Positions 1 through 12,880 of a stretch of DNA of 64,000 bases are shown here, piece after piece. A model generated the notes under the pieces. It made no database searches, was not told the DNA's origin, and saw only the letters and a list, made by a program, of their open reading frames with translations. This DNA comes from Pantoea sp. CCBC3-3-1. GTDB taxonomy: Bacteria > Pseudomonadota > Gammaproteobacteria > Enterobacterales > Enterobacteriaceae. How positions within the stretch are numbered: position 1 is the first letter of the stretch; each line of letters starts with the position of its first letter. Made by a program: the position numbers and the translations under genes. Location of the stretch: assembly GCF_007981265.1 (NCBI RefSeq), contig NZ_CP034363.1, positions 4,944,526 through 5,008,525 on the forward strand. Direction: 5' to 3'.

Positions 1-639
1 GTTCTGAGCAAAGACTGCCTGCACGTCCGGATGGGCTGTCAGCAGGTTTTGCATCACGTTCAGCCCCTTGGTACGGTCAAAATCTGCCGGCTGGCTGGCC
101 AGCACAACAAACTTGTGCGCATCCGCCGCCGTTTTGAAGCCTTCGCCACGCTCACGTGCCGCAGAAGTCCCGGCAATACCTGCCAGTTCAATGATTTTGG
201 CATTGTCGCCCAGCCGCTTCGCAATGTAGTCGCCCGCCATTTTCCCGCCCAGGCGGTTATCGGAGGCAACATGACTGACGACCTTGCCCTGAGCAGCAAC
301 GCGGTCAAGCGTAATGACCGGGATATTGGCCTGATTAGCCATTTTCACCGCATTGCCTACCGCATCTGAATCAGTCGGGTTAATCAGCAGCAGTTTGGTA
401 CCGCGTACCGATAAGTCCTGCACGTTAGCCAGCTCTTTTGCCGGGTTGTTTTGCGAATCCAGCACGACCAGGTTGTAGCCCAGCTTGTCTGCTTCTTTCT
501 GTGCACCCTCTTTTAATGAGACGAAGAACGGGTTGTTCAGCGTGGACACCACCAGCGCGATGGTCTCTTTAGCCAGCGCGTTTGCGCTTACCGTGGCGCT
601 GAGCAGCACGGCCAGCGCGGTCAGTTTGGTCATTTTCAT
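1..639 (-). CDS. rbsB: Ribose ABC transporter periplasmic binding protein RbsB (3' end outside window)
   Basis: This is the periplasmic ribose receptor that delivers sugar to RbsC/RbsA. Reading leftward from ATG at 639 there are 213 uninterrupted codons to the window edge, so only the C-terminal part is missing. The N-terminus is a lysine-containing Sec signal peptide ending near ALA-KE, followed by [18 protein letters not shown], which is nearly identical to E. coli RbsB. An AGGA Shine-Dalgarno lies 8 bases before the ATG. It follows rbsC by 22 bp as the last visible gene of rbsDACB; rbsK and rbsR would be expected beyond the edge. Confidence 0.95.
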   Translation of the reverse strand, partial: MKMTKLTALAVLLSATVSANALAKETIALVVSTLNNPFFVSLKEGAQKEADKLGYNLVVLDSQNNPAKELANVQDLSVRGTKLLLINPTDSDAVGNAVKMANQANIPVITLDRVAAQGKVVSHVASDNRLGGKMAGDYIAKRLGDNAKIIELAGIAGTSAARERGEGFKTAADAHKFVVLASQPADFDRTKGLNVMQNLLTAHPDVQAVFAQN

Positions 640-661
640 TATCAGTTCCTGTAGGGGAGAG

Positions 662-1630
662 TTATTTACCGCTTTTGTTATCTACCAGTACTGCCAGCAA
701 GATCACTACCGCTTTGACGATCATCTGGAAATAAGATGAAACGCCAAGCAGGTTCAGACCGTTATTCAGAAAGCCGAGGATCAGCGCGCCGATTAAGGTG
801 CCCATGATGCGCCCTTTACCGCCCGCCAGGCTGGTGCCGCCCAGCACGACGGCGGCGATAGCATCCAGTTCATAGCCGGTTCCGGCCGTAGGCTGTGCCG
901 AAGAGAGACGCGCCACTTCAATGGTGCCTGCCAGGGAAGCCAGCATGCCGCACAACGCATAGACAATGATTTTTACCCGACTGACGCTGATACCGGATAA
1001 ACGAGTGGCCGCTTCGTTACCGCCCAACGCATAGATATAGCGGCCGAGGCGCGTATGGTGCAGCATGTACCAGGCCAGTAAAAATACCAGCGCCATCAGC
1101 CAGACCGGCGTCGGGACCCCCAGCGGACGGCCAATGCCGAACCAGCCAAACAGATCGGCATTATCGTTAAAGCCAGTATTGACCGGACTGCCGTTGGTAT
1201 AAACCATCGTTACGCCGCGTAGCAGCAGCATCATCACCAGCGTGGCAATAAAGGCCTGCACTTTTCCTTTGGCGACAATGGTGCCGGTCACGGCACCGAC
1301 CGCTGCCCCCAGCGCCAGCGAAGCCGCAACGGCCACCAGCGCATTCACCTCCATTCCGATCAGCGAGGCACCCACTGCGCCAGTTAGCGCCAGCAGGGAA
1401 CCGACGGAAAGATCGATGCCGGAGGTCAGGATCACCAGCGTCATGCCCACGGCCATAATGGCATTGACCGATGTCTGCTGAAGGATGTTGAACATATTGT
1501 TCAGGGTGAAGAAGTTCGGGCTCAGGCTTGAGACGATCGCAATCAGCACGATCAGCGCAATCAGGGATTTTTGTTCCAGCAGCCAGCTTTTGCTGAACAG
1601 GCGGTTTGCCTGAAGGGTTTGGGTACTCAT
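662..1630 (-). CDS. rbsC: Ribose ABC transporter permease RbsC
   Basis: Inner-membrane permease of the high-affinity ribose importer. The 322 residues match the family length and are almost entirely hydrophobic helices. The region near residues 60-75 has the family pattern [18 protein letters not shown], and the C-terminal half contains the conserved [16 protein letters not shown] loop. Its start overlaps the rbsA stop by 4 bases (ATGA), so the two are translationally coupled. Hydrophobicity and near-identity to E. coli RbsC leave little doubt. Confidence 0.97.
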   Translation of the reverse strand: MSTQTLQANRLFSKSWLLEQKSLIALIVLIAIVSSLSPNFFTLNNMFNILQQTSVNAIMAVGMTLVILTSGIDLSVGSLLALTGAVGASLIGMEVNALVAVAASLALGAAVGAVTGTIVAKGKVQAFIATLVMMLLLRGVTMVYTNGSPVNTGFNDNADLFGWFGIGRPLGVPTPVWLMALVFLLAWYMLHHTRLGRYIYALGGNEAATRLSGISVSRVKIIVYALCGMLASLAGTIEVARLSSAQPTAGTGYELDAIAAVVLGGTSLAGGKGRIMGTLIGALILGFLNNGLNLLGVSSYFQMIVKAVVILLAVLVDNKSGK

Positions 1631-3132
1631 AGATGCTCCACGCTATGTTTCTTGCCGACCGCTGCCGCCATCAGGACTTCCTGCGTGGCCTGTTCAATCG
1701 GGAAATCGCCGCTCAGGCGGCCTTCATGCATCACCAGCACGCGATCGCTCATACCCAGCACTTCGGGCATTTCCGAGGACACCAGGATGATGCTCAGTCC
1801 TTCCTGTTTGAACTGATTGATTAACTGATAAATTTCTTTTTTAGCGCCCACATCGACGCCACGCGTTGGCTCGTCGAGAATCAGCACTTTTGGCCGCGTC
1901 ATCAGCCCGCGAGCAATCGCGATTTTTTGCTGGTTGCCGCCGGATAACAGCCCGATGGGTTGTTCCATTGAAGGCGTCTTTACGTTGAAGAGTTTGATAA
2001 AATCGCTAACCGCCAGCTGCTCTTCCGCGTGTTTCAACCGTCCGCCGCTGTGGCTGAAATAGTCCAGCGCGGTCAGGGACATGTTCTCTTTTACTGACAT
2101 ACCCAGCACCAGCCCGTCACGTTTACGATCTTCGGAGATATAAACGATGCCGCATCTCAGGCCTTCTTCTGGTGAACGTGTTAGTACTTTTTTACCGTCG
2201 AGCGTCACGTTACCGCTGCTGCGCGTCAGCGCGCCGTAAAGCACCTTCATCAGTTCGGTGCGGCCCGCGCCCATCAGTCCGGCAACACCCAGAATCTCGC
2301 CTTTGCGCAGCGAGAAGCTGACATCCTCCACGCCGGGGCCGCTGAGATGCTCAACGTGAAGGCGAATATCGCCAGGTGCTTTGTCCAGCCGGGGATATTG
2401 TTCTTCCAGCTTGCGGCCAACCATCATCTCAATCAGAGAATCTTCGTTGAGCGTCTCCACCGCGCGTTCGGCAATAAACTGACCGTCGCGGAAGATGGTG
2501 ACGTCATCGCAAATCTCGAAAATCTCTTTCATGCGGTGCGAGATGTAAACAATGCCGCAGCCCTGGGCTTTCAGTTCCTTAATAACGCGAAACAGCGACG
2601 CCGTTTCGGTATCGGTCAGCGCATCGGTAGGTTCGTCCATGACGATAACTTTGGACTGGTAACTCAATACCTTGGCTATTTCCACCATCTGCTGATCGCC
2701 AATCGACAAATCACCCACCAGCGTGTGACTGCTGAAGCGCAGGTTGAGCCGCTTCAGCAAAATGTCCGCCTCGGCGTGCATTTTCTTCCACTGGATACAA
2801 CCGAGTTTGTTAACAAACTCGCGTCCGAGGAAAATATTTTCAGCAACGCTGAGCTGCGGGATCAGATTCAGTTCCTGATGAATAATGCCAATCCCCGCTT
2901 CCTGCGAGGCTTTTGGACCGGAAAAATTCACTTCTTCGCCCAGCCACTTCATGGATCCTGCATCGCGGCTGTAGATACCGGTCATCACCTTCATCATGGT
3001 GGATTTCCCTGCGCCGTTTTCGCCCACCAGCGCCATCACGCGGCCTGGGTAAACGGCCAGCGTCGCGCCCGAAAGCGCTTTGACGCCAGGAAAGGATTTT
3101 TCAATACCCTGTAATTGCAGTAAAGGTTGCAT
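1627..3132 (-). CDS. rbsA: Ribose ABC transporter ATP-binding protein RbsA
   Basis: Cytoplasmic ATPase of the ribose importer, made of two fused ABC domains. The first half has an intact Walker A (GENGAGKS) near residue 37 and Walker B ([12 protein letters not shown]), but a degenerate signature (LSIGDQQ). The second half has a degenerate Walker A (GLMGAGRT) and a good signature ([14 protein letters not shown]) with [13 protein letters not shown]. This asymmetry is normal for sugar CUT2 ATPases. I chose the ATG at 3132 over the in-frame GTG at 3135: a GAGG lies 5 bases before it, and it gives 501 residues, the E. coli length. Confidence 0.96.
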   Translation of the reverse strand: MQPLLQLQGIEKSFPGVKALSGATLAVYPGRVMALVGENGAGKSTMMKVMTGIYSRDAGSMKWLGEEVNFSGPKASQEAGIGIIHQELNLIPQLSVAENIFLGREFVNKLGCIQWKKMHAEADILLKRLNLRFSSHTLVGDLSIGDQQMVEIAKVLSYQSKVIVMDEPTDALTDTETASLFRVIKELKAQGCGIVYISHRMKEIFEICDDVTIFRDGQFIAERAVETLNEDSLIEMMVGRKLEEQYPRLDKAPGDIRLHVEHLSGPGVEDVSFSLRKGEILGVAGLMGAGRTELMKVLYGALTRSSGNVTLDGKKVLTRSPEEGLRCGIVYISEDRKRDGLVLGMSVKENMSLTALDYFSHSGGRLKHAEEQLAVSDFIKLFNVKTPSMEQPIGLLSGGNQQKIAIARGLMTRPKVLILDEPTRGVDVGAKKEIYQLINQFKQEGLSIILVSSEMPEVLGMSDRVLVMHEGRLSGDFPIEQATQEVLMAAAVGKKHSVEHL

Positions 3133-3139
3133 CACGGCC

Positions 3140-3559
3140 TCAGAAGGTCACGCCAGCACAGAAGATGACGTTCGCATAGGGAGAACACTCCCCGCTGCGA
3201 ATAACCGCATGACTATGCTGGGTCTGCTGTTTGAACTGTTGATGAGTTACGTATTGAACAGCAATGCTGTTTCCCTGGTGTTGTTGCAATAAGTCGAGCA
3301 GTGCCAGCAGTTCGTCATGAAGACGGGGGTTATGAGATTTGATCTCTTCCGCGATGATGGCGCTCTCAACCTGCATCTCTTCAGTTACGGCTTTCACCAC
3401 CTGCATAAAGCTGGGAATACCTTGCGTTAACGCCAGATCGATACGCTCTGGCCCGGCCGGAACAGGCAGGCCAGCATCACCGATTGTCAGGCTGTCGGTA
3501 TGCCCCAGGCGGGAAACCAGGGACGAAATAGCAGAATTCAGTAGGGTGCCTTTTTTCAT
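3140..3559 (-). CDS. rbsD: D-ribose pyranase RbsD
   Basis: Interconverts the beta-pyranose and beta-furanose forms of ribose so that ribokinase can use it. The 139 residues equal the E. coli length. The N-terminus [24 protein letters not shown] carries the catalytic histidine at about residue 20, and the C-terminus [20 protein letters not shown] is the family tail. It is the first gene of the operon, directly downstream of the RbsR operators. Confidence 0.96.
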   Translation of the reverse strand: MKKGTLLNSAISSLVSRLGHTDSLTIGDAGLPVPAGPERIDLALTQGIPSFMQVVKAVTEEMQVESAIIAEEIKSHNPRLHDELLALLDLLQQHQGNSIAVQYVTHQQFKQQTQHSHAVIRSGECSPYANVIFCAGVTF

Positions 3560-3571
3560 CTTTCACTCCAG

Positions 3572-3587
3572 AGCGAAACGTTTCGCT
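3572..3587. promoter_or_regulatory. RbsR operator, promoter-proximal
   Basis: A perfect 16-bp palindrome AGCGAAACGTTTCGCT, identical to the core of the E. coli rbs operator bound by the LacI-family repressor RbsR. It overlaps the expected transcription start about 10 bases downstream of the -10 element, so a bound repressor would block initiation. Confidence 0.85.
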
Positions 3588-3594
3588 GATCGGG

Positions 3595-3622
3595 AGTGTA
3601 AAAAAACGCCGCAGGAAAACAA
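3595..3622 (-). promoter_or_regulatory. rbsDACB promoter
   Basis: On the minus strand, TTGTTT (3622-3617) and TACACT (3600-3595) are separated by 16 bp, a reasonable sigma70 promoter. Transcription would start near 3588, inside the RbsR palindrome. A TGTGA half-site (3640-3644) lies about 60 bp upstream of that start, a plausible but weak CRP position. Confidence 0.6.
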
Positions 3623-3651
3623 TCTGCATGCGATGAAATTGTGATCGCTAT

Positions 3652-3663
3652 CGAAACGTTTCG
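3652..3663. promoter_or_regulatory. Second RbsR-like operator, promoter-distal
   Basis: A second CGAAACGTTTCG core palindrome lies 78 bp (centre to centre) from the first. The identical 12-bp core suggests RbsR also binds here, and the pair flanks the rbs promoter. Confidence 0.6.
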
Positions 3664-3763
3664 TTAACAGGGGGAGGCATTTGACTAAAGGGAGAGAACG
3701 GGGAAGTCAGCCTGCGGGAAAATGAGGTAAAAAACACCCTGTCTGGGAGATGAAGGATACGCG

Positions 3764-3792
3764 GTGGCGGCGTTGAGCTGTTCAGCCGCCAC
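3764..3792. terminator. Hairpin downstream of budC
   Basis: GTGGCGGC (3764-3771) pairs with GCCGCCAC (3785-3792) across a 13-base loop. There is no strong T run on either strand, so termination is uncertain. The position between the ends of budC and the rbs control region fits a 3'-end structure. Confidence 0.35.
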
Positions 3793-3833
3793 GGTTTAGC
3801 GACGGCCGAACGCTGTCATCACGCTAATATGAA

Positions 3834-6307
<2,474 letters not shown>

Positions 6308-6321
6308 AATGGGTCCTCAGG

Positions 6322-7104
6322 TTAGCTTTCTACGGAACGGATCGCGGAATCCAGATTTTCAGGATTAAGATTGGCGCTCAGGAAATCGTTATCACCAGGC
6401 AGATCAATCACCAACTTACTGATTTCGCCAAAGGTCAGTTCGCCTTCCTCCAGCTGATAATCGAGCAGGTGTCCGCCGCCCTGGCGATCGTCGGTAATAA
6501 AGTGTTCGTGATAGCCCGCAACGTTAATGCCCTGCATGTATTGCGGCGTGCGGAATCCAATCAGCACGCCATTGCGCTGGCTGAAATGAAAGGTCGGCTG
6601 CTGGCCCAGAACTTCCGGCATGGAGCGGTAAGGGCGATGCTGGCAGGGAACGGTACGCGTAGACGCCGCAGAGAAATGTCCGTTAATACGCAGCGCGCAG
6701 AACTGGTTATCTGACGTTACCTGGCTGTCAATCAGCGCATGAATTTCCTGACGGCTAGCCGGTTTGGAGAAATGATGGCTGTACTGTGGCTTAAAGAAGG
6801 TAACAACGGCGAAAGGCGTCTTCTGGTCAGGGCGGGCTTCACGGGCGCTACCGTCGGAGCGCAGCTGATAAAATTCGCTGTCGAACGCGATCAGTTCACC
6901 GTCCAGCTGGTTGAAGGTGCCCAGACCAAAATCCCCTTTTTTCATCAAATCGGCAACGGTGACGTTGCCGTCGTAGACGCCGCTGAGCAACGCGCTCATC
7001 AGGGAGGTCTGATAGATTACGCTTTCTGGCTTATGTTTGCGCAGCGCACTGACGGTGGATGCCAGCTGTTGCTCACATAAACAGTCATTTACAGAATGTT
7101 TCAT
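6322..7104 (-). CDS. budA: Alpha-acetolactate decarboxylase
   Basis: Converts acetolactate to acetoin. The core is strongly conserved (YQTSLMSALLSGVYDG near the N-terminus), and the zinc ligands are visible as H-x-H and a following H in AGYHEHFITDDRQGGGHLLD. I start at ATG 7104 (MKHSVND), 260 residues, because a GAGG lies 6 bases upstream. An in-frame GTG at 7119 would include that Shine-Dalgarno in the coding region. First gene of budABC, divergent from budR. Confidence 0.94.
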   Translation of the reverse strand: MKHSVNDCLCEQQLASTVSALRKHKPESVIYQTSLMSALLSGVYDGNVTVADLMKKGDFGLGTFNQLDGELIAFDSEFYQLRSDGSAREARPDQKTPFAVVTFFKPQYSHHFSKPASRQEIHALIDSQVTSDNQFCALRINGHFSAASTRTVPCQHRPYRSMPEVLGQQPTFHFSQRNGVLIGFRTPQYMQGINVAGYHEHFITDDRQGGGHLLDYQLEEGELTFGEISKLVIDLPGDNDFLSANLNPENLDSAIRSVES

Positions 7105-7209
7105 TACTTGCCTCGCCACTAAAACAGTTCAGAGTTATTAATAGAATGTTGACTCGATTCAGTCACCGTTTCCAATACAGAAAACCCATCACTTTGAGAC
7201 GTATTTGAT

Positions 7210-8097
7210 ATGGAACTTCGCCATCTGCGTTATTTCGTTGCGGTTGCGCAAACGCATAACTTTACGCGTGCGGCGGAAATGCTGGGGATCTCTCAGCCTC
7301 CTCTCAGCCAGCAAATCCTGCGTCTGGAGCGGGAGATTGGTACACCGCTGTTGAAAAGGCTGACGCGCAGCGTCGAGCTGACGGAAGCGGGAGAAGCTTT
7401 CTATCAGGATGCCTGCCAGATCCTGGAGCAAACCGGCCATGCGCTGGAAAAAGCCAAAGGCATTGCACGCGGCGTCAGTGGCCAGCTGTCGCTCGGCGTC
7501 GCCAGCTCGGTCTCTTTTCACGATCGGGTTTTTAATCTGCTGCGGGATTTTCAGGAACGCTATCCCGATATGGAACTGTTGATGCGCGAGCAAAATATGG
7601 CGGCGCTGATGCATGATTTGCAGGAGGGCTTGCTGGATGCGGCTTTTGTGCGGCTGCCTTGCGAAAGCAGCAAAGCCTTTAATCTGAAGGTGATAGCCAG
7701 TGAAAAGATGCTGGTGGTGCTGCCGGTGGGCCATGCGCTTGCGAAAGAAACCCGAGTGGCGCTGTCTCAATTAGGAGACGAGCCGCTGATTATGTTTCCT
7801 CGTGAAGTCGCCCCCAGTCTGTACGAGCTGGTGCTTAGTGCCTGTCTGCGAGCCGGATTTCAGCCGCATACCGGCCAGCAGTCACCGCAAATTTCCTCTT
7901 CCGTCGGTATGGTCGCTGCCGGATTTGGTTTTGCTATTGTGCCCGCCTCTTTGTGCTGTATCAGCCATCCGGGCGTAACTTATCTGCCGATTGACGATGC
8001 CGCGCTGAACACGGACATCGCGCTGGCCTGGCGACGGCTCGACCGTTCGCCCGCCGTACTGCACCTGGTTGCGATGATGGAAAACCTGCGGGGATAG
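7210..8097 (+). CDS. budR: LysR-family regulator of the bud operon
   Basis: A 295-residue LysR-type regulator with an N-terminal helix-turn-helix (NFTRAAEMLGISQPPLSQQILRLEREIG, about 18-45) and a C-terminal effector-binding domain. It is divergent from budA across a 105-bp gap, the usual BudR/AlsR arrangement, where the regulator activates bud genes in response to acetate. Family membership is clear; the target is inferred from position. Confidence 0.88.
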   Translation: MELRHLRYFVAVAQTHNFTRAAEMLGISQPPLSQQILRLEREIGTPLLKRLTRSVELTEAGEAFYQDACQILEQTGHALEKAKGIARGVSGQLSLGVASSVSFHDRVFNLLRDFQERYPDMELLMREQNMAALMHDLQEGLLDAAFVRLPCESSKAFNLKVIASEKMLVVLPVGHALAKETRVALSQLGDEPLIMFPREVAPSLYELVLSACLRAGFQPHTGQQSPQISSSVGMVAAGFGFAIVPASLCCISHPGVTYLPIDDAALNTDIALAWRRLDRSPAVLHLVAMMENLRG

Positions 8098-8129
8098 CCT
8101 TACCAGTCATTGTTAACAAGGTGCCGGCA

Positions 8130-8234
8130 CGAGGAACACCAGCCTTCCACAAAGACGCAAAAAGCGGCATCCATGCCAGCTCGGCCTGGGCCGTCCATGG
8201 CCCAGGACGCTTTGTTCCAGGCTGATGTTCCTCG
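8130..8234. repeat. 105-bp imperfect palindromic element
   Basis: The outer arms 8130-8145 and 8219-8234 are inverted repeats matching at 15 of 16 positions. Inside, ACAAAG pairs with CTTTGT, and CCTGGGCC (8185-8192) pairs with GGCCCAGG (8199-8206). The whole element could fold as a long cruciform or RNA hairpin. It sits between the convergent 3' ends of budR and ygiW. The layout resembles enterobacterial intergenic repeats or MITEs, but the sequence is not ERIC and I do not recognise the family. Confidence 0.65.
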
Positions 8235-8285
8235 CGCTTTGAGTATCTCAGTTGTTTGCGAAAGGGTTCGTCCCGCAGGTTACGC

Positions 8286-8690
8286 TTAGCCCTGGATTTT
8301 ACGGATCTGTTTCACTTCCAGCTCAACAGAGTTGAAATCCTTATCCAGCTTGCCCTGAATTTCGACTTTATCGGCAGGCGTCACGTTTTGTCCTTCCCAG
8401 CGCTTGTGATCGATTTCAACTTTGAGGGTGCCGGTCGCATCGCGGAAGATATAGTCATCATCACCCACGCGTTTTTCAATGTTGCCGCGCAGCGTCACCC
8501 AGGCATCGTCTGCCAGATCCTGAGCCTGCTTAACCGTAACAATCGCCTCTTTCGCGCCGCTGAATCCGCCTTTATGAACCTGAGTGGAAGGTGCCGGTGC
8601 ATTAGGATCGTTGAATCCACCCGTCTGAGCAGCAAATACCGGTGTGGAAACCAGTGCAGCAATAGCAAACAAAGCAGCTCTCTTTTTCAT
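8286..8690 (-). CDS. ygiW: Periplasmic OB-fold stress protein YgiW (YgiW/YdeI family)
   Basis: A secreted bacterial OB-fold (BOF) protein of the YgiW/YdeI family, linked to stress and cationic-peptide tolerance. It has a signal peptide (MKKRAALFAIAALVSTPVFA) and the diagnostic core WVTLRGNIEKRVGDDDYIFRDATGTLKVEIDHKRW. I start at ATG 8690, 134 residues, because AAGGTGA lies just upstream and this matches the family N-terminus; an in-frame GTG lies at 8699. It is divergent from qseB as in E. coli, where ygiW and qseBC share a control region. Confidence 0.9.
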   Translation of the reverse strand: MKKRAALFAIAALVSTPVFAAQTGGFNDPNAPAPSTQVHKGGFSGAKEAIVTVKQAQDLADDAWVTLRGNIEKRVGDDDYIFRDATGTLKVEIDHKRWEGQNVTPADKVEIQGKLDKDFNSVELEVKQIRKIQG

Positions 8691-8771
8691 GTTATTCACC
8701 TTTATTCCCTTACGTTATGCAGTCAATACTGCGCGATTCGTTGTGTTCGTGAGCTATTTAACCCAGGTTTT

Positions 8772-8787
8772 CTTAACAGGATCTTAA
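8772..8787 (+). promoter_or_regulatory. QseB/PmrA-type direct-repeat box
   Basis: CTTAA-N6-CTTAA, the direct-repeat pattern recognised by PmrA- and QseB-type response regulators. It lies between divergent ygiW and qseB and could serve autoregulation of qseBC and control of ygiW. Confidence 0.6.
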
Positions 8788-8909
8788 GGAAAATCATAAA
8801 GGAGACTTTTTTATTTTATTTGCCGAAAAAGCACGATTATCGGCGATCTTGCCTGTACAAATCCCCCGGGTGAAACGTATAAAACCGTTAACTACAGAAG
8901 GATTTCGCA

Positions 8910-9572
8910 ATGAGAATTTTAGTCATAGAAGACGACGCCTTGATTGGCGATGGCATCAAAGCGGGCCTCGGCAAAATGGGCTTTAGCGTTGACTGGTTTA
9001 TCGATGGAAAAGAAGGACAGGCGGCACTGACCACGGCACCTTATGATGCCGTAGTGCTGGATCTCAGCCTGCCTGGCGTTGACGGTCTGGATATTTTGCG
9101 TACCTGGCGGCAGCAAGGGCGTGATGAGCCCGTGCTGATCCTGACAGCCAGAGATGCCCTGGAACAGCGGGTTGCCGGGCTTCAGCAAGGGGCGGACGAT
9201 TATCTTTGCAAGCCATTTGCGCTCAGTGAAGTCGCCGCGCGGTTACAGGCGCTGATTCGACGTCGCCACGGCCAGTTAGTGCCGGTTCTCAGTCACGGCG
9301 CGGTAAAAATGGAAACGGGATCGCATACCGTCATGCTGCACGGTGAACCGCTGCCGCTAAAAGCGCGTGAGCTGGCCTTGCTGGAGCTTTTTTTGATGAA
9401 CGCCGGACGTGTACTGACGCGTGGGCAGCTGGAAGAAAAACTGTATGGCTGGGATGACGACGTCTCCAGCAACGCCGTGGAAGTCCATATCCATCATCTG
9501 CGTAAAAAACTGGGTAGCCAGTTTATTCGCACCGTGCATGGCGTGGGCTACACGCTGGGAGATGCGCCGTGA
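8910..9572 (+). CDS. qseB: Response regulator QseB
   Basis: OmpR-family response regulator of the QseBC system. The receiver domain has acidic residues E7/D8/D9 and phosphoacceptor D51 (VVLDLSLPG). K101-type switch residue lies in [10 protein letters not shown]. The C-terminal winged helix (about 125-218) ends with the [13 protein letters not shown] recognition helix and [13 protein letters not shown] wing. Its stop overlaps the qseC GTG start. The pair sits next to ygiW, supporting QseB over other OmpR-family paralogs. Confidence 0.92.
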   Translation: MRILVIEDDALIGDGIKAGLGKMGFSVDWFIDGKEGQAALTTAPYDAVVLDLSLPGVDGLDILRTWRQQGRDEPVLILTARDALEQRVAGLQQGADDYLCKPFALSEVAARLQALIRRRHGQLVPVLSHGAVKMETGSHTVMLHGEPLPLKARELALLELFLMNAGRVLTRGQLEEKLYGWDDDVSSNAVEVHIHHLRKKLGSQFIRTVHGVGYTLGDAP

Positions 9573-10918
9573 ACCTCGCAAGTCTGCGCCTGCGCCTGAT
9601 GCTCGGCTTTGTTCTGCTGACGCTGATTGGCTGGGGAGTGGCCAGCATCGGTGCCTGGTGGCAAACCCGTCACAACATCAACATGCTGTTCGATACGCAA
9701 CAGATGCTGTTTGCCAAACGTCTGGCAACGATGAACCCCGAACAGCTGAGCCACTCGCCCCTGAGCCTGCCCAAAACCAAAAAGCTCCTCAGGCATCATC
9801 GCGGCGAGCAGGAAGATGATGCGCTGGCCTTCGCCGTGTTTACCCACGATGGCCAAATGGTGATGAACGACGGCGACAACGGCAAAGATTTTCTCTTCAG
9901 CGCTTACCAGCGCAATGGTTTTACCGACGGCAAGCTACAAGGCGATGACGATCTGTGGCGAATGGTCTGGCTCAGTACGCCCGATAAACAGTATGTCATC
10001 GTGGTCGGTCAGGAATGGGAATATCGTGACGATATGACTCGCGATATCGTGCACGCTAACCTGCTGCCATGGCTAATCGCGCTGCCAGTCATGATGTTAC
10101 TGCTGCTATGGCTGGTGACGTATGAACTGGCGCCGTTAAAAAGAATCGCACGCCAGCTGCGCGAGCGCACACCCGATGACGATACTCCTCTCCAGGAAGC
10201 CCGTATTCCTCAGGAAGTCAGGCCGCTGCTGGCAGAATTAAACGCGCTGTTTCAGCGAACTGGCGACATGCTGGTGCGGGAACGGCGATTTACCTCAGAT
10301 GCCGCACACGAATTACGTAGCCCGCTGGCGGCGCTGAAAGTGCAAACCGAAGTGGCGCAGCTGGCGCATGATGACGAAAAAATGCGCCATCGTGCGTTAC
10401 AGAATCTGGATGCGGGTATCGATCGCGCAACGCGCCTTGTGGATCAGCTGCTGACGCTCTCACGGCTGGACAGCGAAGGTGAGCTGGAAACGCAGCCGGT
10501 CGATCTGCATCAGCTGCTGCAACAGGCGGCGGTAGATCACTACGCTAAAGCGCGCGCAACAGAAACCGAAATTGTGCTGAATGCGCCAGATGCGGCAGTG
10601 ATCAGACCCGGTAATGCGCTGTTGCTATCGCTGATGATACGCAACCTGCTGGACAATGCCCTGCGTTACAGCCCGCCGGGTGGTCACACAGAGCTGAATC
10701 TGACGCGTAACAGTATTGAGGTGGCCGATAACGGGCCGGGCGTGAGTCGCGAGGCGTTGCAGCGTATCGGCGAGCGCTTTTACCGTCCGCCAGGGCAGGA
10801 AAAAACCGGCAGCGGTTTAGGCTTGTCTATTGTCAGCCATATCGCACGACTTCACGGCATGCGCGTGCAGTTTGCTAACCGCGACGAAGGCGGTTTTGCT
10901 GCGCGGATTTATTGGTAG
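9569..10918 (+). CDS. qseC: Sensor histidine kinase QseC
   Basis: Inner-membrane kinase that phosphorylates QseB. The GTG start overlaps the qseB stop by 4 bases. Two transmembrane segments (about 8-30 and 160-185) flank a periplasmic sensor loop. The cytoplasmic part has the H-box ([15 protein letters not shown]), N-box ([11 protein letters not shown]) and G-box (GSGLGLSIV). At 449 residues it is complete. The ligand cannot be read from sequence. Confidence 0.92.
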   Translation: MNLASLRLRLMLGFVLLTLIGWGVASIGAWWQTRHNINMLFDTQQMLFAKRLATMNPEQLSHSPLSLPKTKKLLRHHRGEQEDDALAFAVFTHDGQMVMNDGDNGKDFLFSAYQRNGFTDGKLQGDDDLWRMVWLSTPDKQYVIVVGQEWEYRDDMTRDIVHANLLPWLIALPVMMLLLLWLVTYELAPLKRIARQLRERTPDDDTPLQEARIPQEVRPLLAELNALFQRTGDMLVRERRFTSDAAHELRSPLAALKVQTEVAQLAHDDEKMRHRALQNLDAGIDRATRLVDQLLTLSRLDSEGELETQPVDLHQLLQQAAVDHYAKARATETEIVLNAPDAAVIRPGNALLLSLMIRNLLDNALRYSPPGGHTELNLTRNSIEVADNGPGVSREALQRIGERFYRPPGQEKTGSGLGLSIVSHIARLHGMRVQFANRDEGGFAARIYW

Positions 10919-10944
10919 GGTCCCGGTTATTTAGCCTGTCTACC

Positions 10945-10975
10945 CCCACCCTGTAAGCCATGCTCACAGGGTGGG
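10945..10975. terminator. Bidirectional terminator between qseC and kup
   Basis: A 10-bp perfect stem, CCCACCCTGT with ACAGGGTGGG, with an 11-base loop, between the converging 3' ends of qseC and kup. The following plus-strand bases are only moderately T-rich. Confidence 0.6.
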
Positions 10976-11008
10976 AAAGTGTTGTTTCAGGCCAGGTCGC
11001 CTGGGCAT

Positions 11009-12880
11009 TCAGATTTCAACCTGAGTGCCCAACTCGATAACCCGGTTAGGTGGGATCTCAAACTGGTCAGGCGCGCGCAATGCATTACGCTGCAAGGCCA
11101 AAAACAGCTTGCCGCGCAGGCGCAAATACCAGGGGCGTTTGCCACCGATAATCAGCGATTCATGCGACATAAAGAACGAGGTTTCCATCATCCGGCAGCT
11201 CAGGCCTTCCAGCCCACAGCGGTGGAAGATTTCTTCCATGTTTGGCGTTTCTCGCCAGCCGTAGTTCGCGACAACACGCCAGAAGGTGGGGGAAAGCTGC
11301 TCAATGGTCACGCGCTTCACGTTATGCACGTAGGGTGCATCTTCCGTCCGCAGCGTCAACAATACCACTCGCTCATGTAATACTTTGTTATGTTTGAGAT
11401 TATGCAGCATCGCAAACGGGATGACGTTCAATGCGCGGGACATATAAACCGCGGTTCCTGGCACGCGTACCGGCGGCGATTTTTCCAGGGAGCCAATCAT
11501 CGCTTCCAGAGAATTACCGTGCTCGTGCATCCGACGCAGCAGGCGGAAACGCTCGCTTTTCCAGGTCGTCATGATCACAAACATCACCAGCGCCAGGCTC
11601 AGTGGCAGCCAGCCGCCGGAGAATACTTTCACCAGGTTGGCGGAGAACAGTGAAATATCGATGCACAGCATGCAAACCAGGATAAACAGCACCAGATAGC
11701 GGTTCCAGTGCCAGTTTTTAATCGCTACCGTGGTGCAGAGAATGGCGGTCAGAACCATGGTGCCGGTCACGGCAATACCATAGGCGGCGGCCAGATTGCT
11801 GGAATGTTTAAAGCCCATAATCACAATCACTACCGAGAAGAACAAAATCCAGTTGATGATCGGGATATATATTTGTCCGGACTCTTCTTCCGAGGTGTGA
11901 ACGATACGCATCGGCGGCAGATAGCCCAGACGCACGGCCTGGCGAGTCAGCGAGAAGACGCCGGAAATCACCGCCTGCGAAGCAATGACCGTCGCCAGCG
12001 TGGCCAGGATCAGCATGGGGATCAGCGCCCAGTCCGGTGCCAGCAGAAAGAAGGGGTTTTTGATCGCTTCAGGATGCTTTAGCAGCAGCGCGCCCTGGCC
12101 GAAGTAGTTCAGCACCAGCGATGGCAATACCGCCATAAACCAGGCCAGCCGGATAGGCAGTTTACCGAAGTGGCCCATATCCGCATACAGCGCTTCCACG
12201 CCGGTAATGGCCAGCACCACCGCGCCCAGCGCAAAGAAAGAGACGGCTTTATATTCAAAAAAGAAGTGCATCGCCCAGTAAGGATTCATGGCATGCAGGA
12301 CGTCGGGGTTATCGATAATACCACGCGCGCCCAGTACCGCCAGTACGCCGAACCACAGCAGCATAACGGGTGCAAAAAGCTTACCCACAATGCCGGTGCC
12401 GTGTTTTTGAATCACAAACAGCAGCGTCAGAACGGCGATCGCCAGCGGTACGATATAAGCATCAAGATTTGGCGCCGCAATTTCCAGCCCTTCAATGGCC
12501 GACAGTACGGACACCGCAGGGGTAATCACCACCTCGCCATAGAAAAAGCTGCCGCCAATCAGTCCCATAATGACCAGCACCGCCGTGGCTTTAGCGCCCG
12601 TATTACGGCCAGCCAGCGACATCAGCGTCAGGATACCCCCTTCGCCAGCGTTATCAGCCCGCATCACATAGCTGATGTATTTGAGTGACACCACCAGGAT
12701 CAGCAGCCAGAAAATGAGCGACAGAAAACCGAATACCGCATCGCGCTCGACGCCAAAACCGAACTGCCCGGAAAGACATTCACGCAGGGTATAAAGTGGG
12801 CTGGTACCGATATCGCCATACACCACGCCTATCGCCGCAAGCGTTACGGCACCAAGGGACTGCTTTTTATCAGAGCTCAT
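11009..12880 (-). CDS. kup: Low-affinity potassium transporter Kup
   Basis: Constitutive K+/H+ symporter of the inner membrane. It is close to E. coli Kup throughout, from [20 protein letters not shown] near the N-terminus to [14 protein letters not shown] at the C-terminus, with about 12 membrane helices in the first 430 residues and a cytoplasmic tail. I chose ATG 12880 (MSSDKKQS), 623 residues, because it aligns with the E. coli start; the upstream in-frame codons to 12913 lack similarity. In E. coli rbsD follows kup directly; here about 7.4 kb of other genes separate them. Confidence 0.95.
   Translation of the reverse strand: MSSDKKQSLGAVTLAAIGVVYGDIGTSPLYTLRECLSGQFGFGVERDAVFGFLSLIFWLLILVVSLKYISYVMRADNAGEGGILTLMSLAGRNTGAKATAVLVIMGLIGGSFFYGEVVITPAVSVLSAIEGLEIAAPNLDAYIVPLAIAVLTLLFVIQKHGTGIVGKLFAPVMLLWFGVLAVLGARGIIDNPDVLHAMNPYWAMHFFFEYKAVSFFALGAVVLAITGVEALYADMGHFGKLPIRLAWFMAVLPSLVLNYFGQGALLLKHPEAIKNPFFLLAPDWALIPMLILATLATVIASQAVISGVFSLTRQAVRLGYLPPMRIVHTSEEESGQIYIPIINWILFFSVVIVIMGFKHSSNLAAAYGIAVTGTMVLTAILCTTVAIKNWHWNRYLVLFILVCMLCIDISLFSANLVKVFSGGWLPLSLALVMFVIMTTWKSERFRLLRRMHEHGNSLEAMIGSLEKSPPVRVPGTAVYMSRALNVIPFAMLHNLKHNKVLHERVVLLTLRTEDAPYVHNVKRVTIEQLSPTFWRVVANYGWRETPNMEEIFHRCGLEGLSCRMMETSFFMSHESLIIGGKRPWYLRLRGKLFLALQRNALRAPDQFEIPPNRVIELGTQVEI

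Noticed and set aside
7189..7770. 193-codon minus-strand ORF opposite budR
   Set aside because: Antisense shadow of the LysR gene; rich in His, Gln and Arg as expected for a complementary frame.
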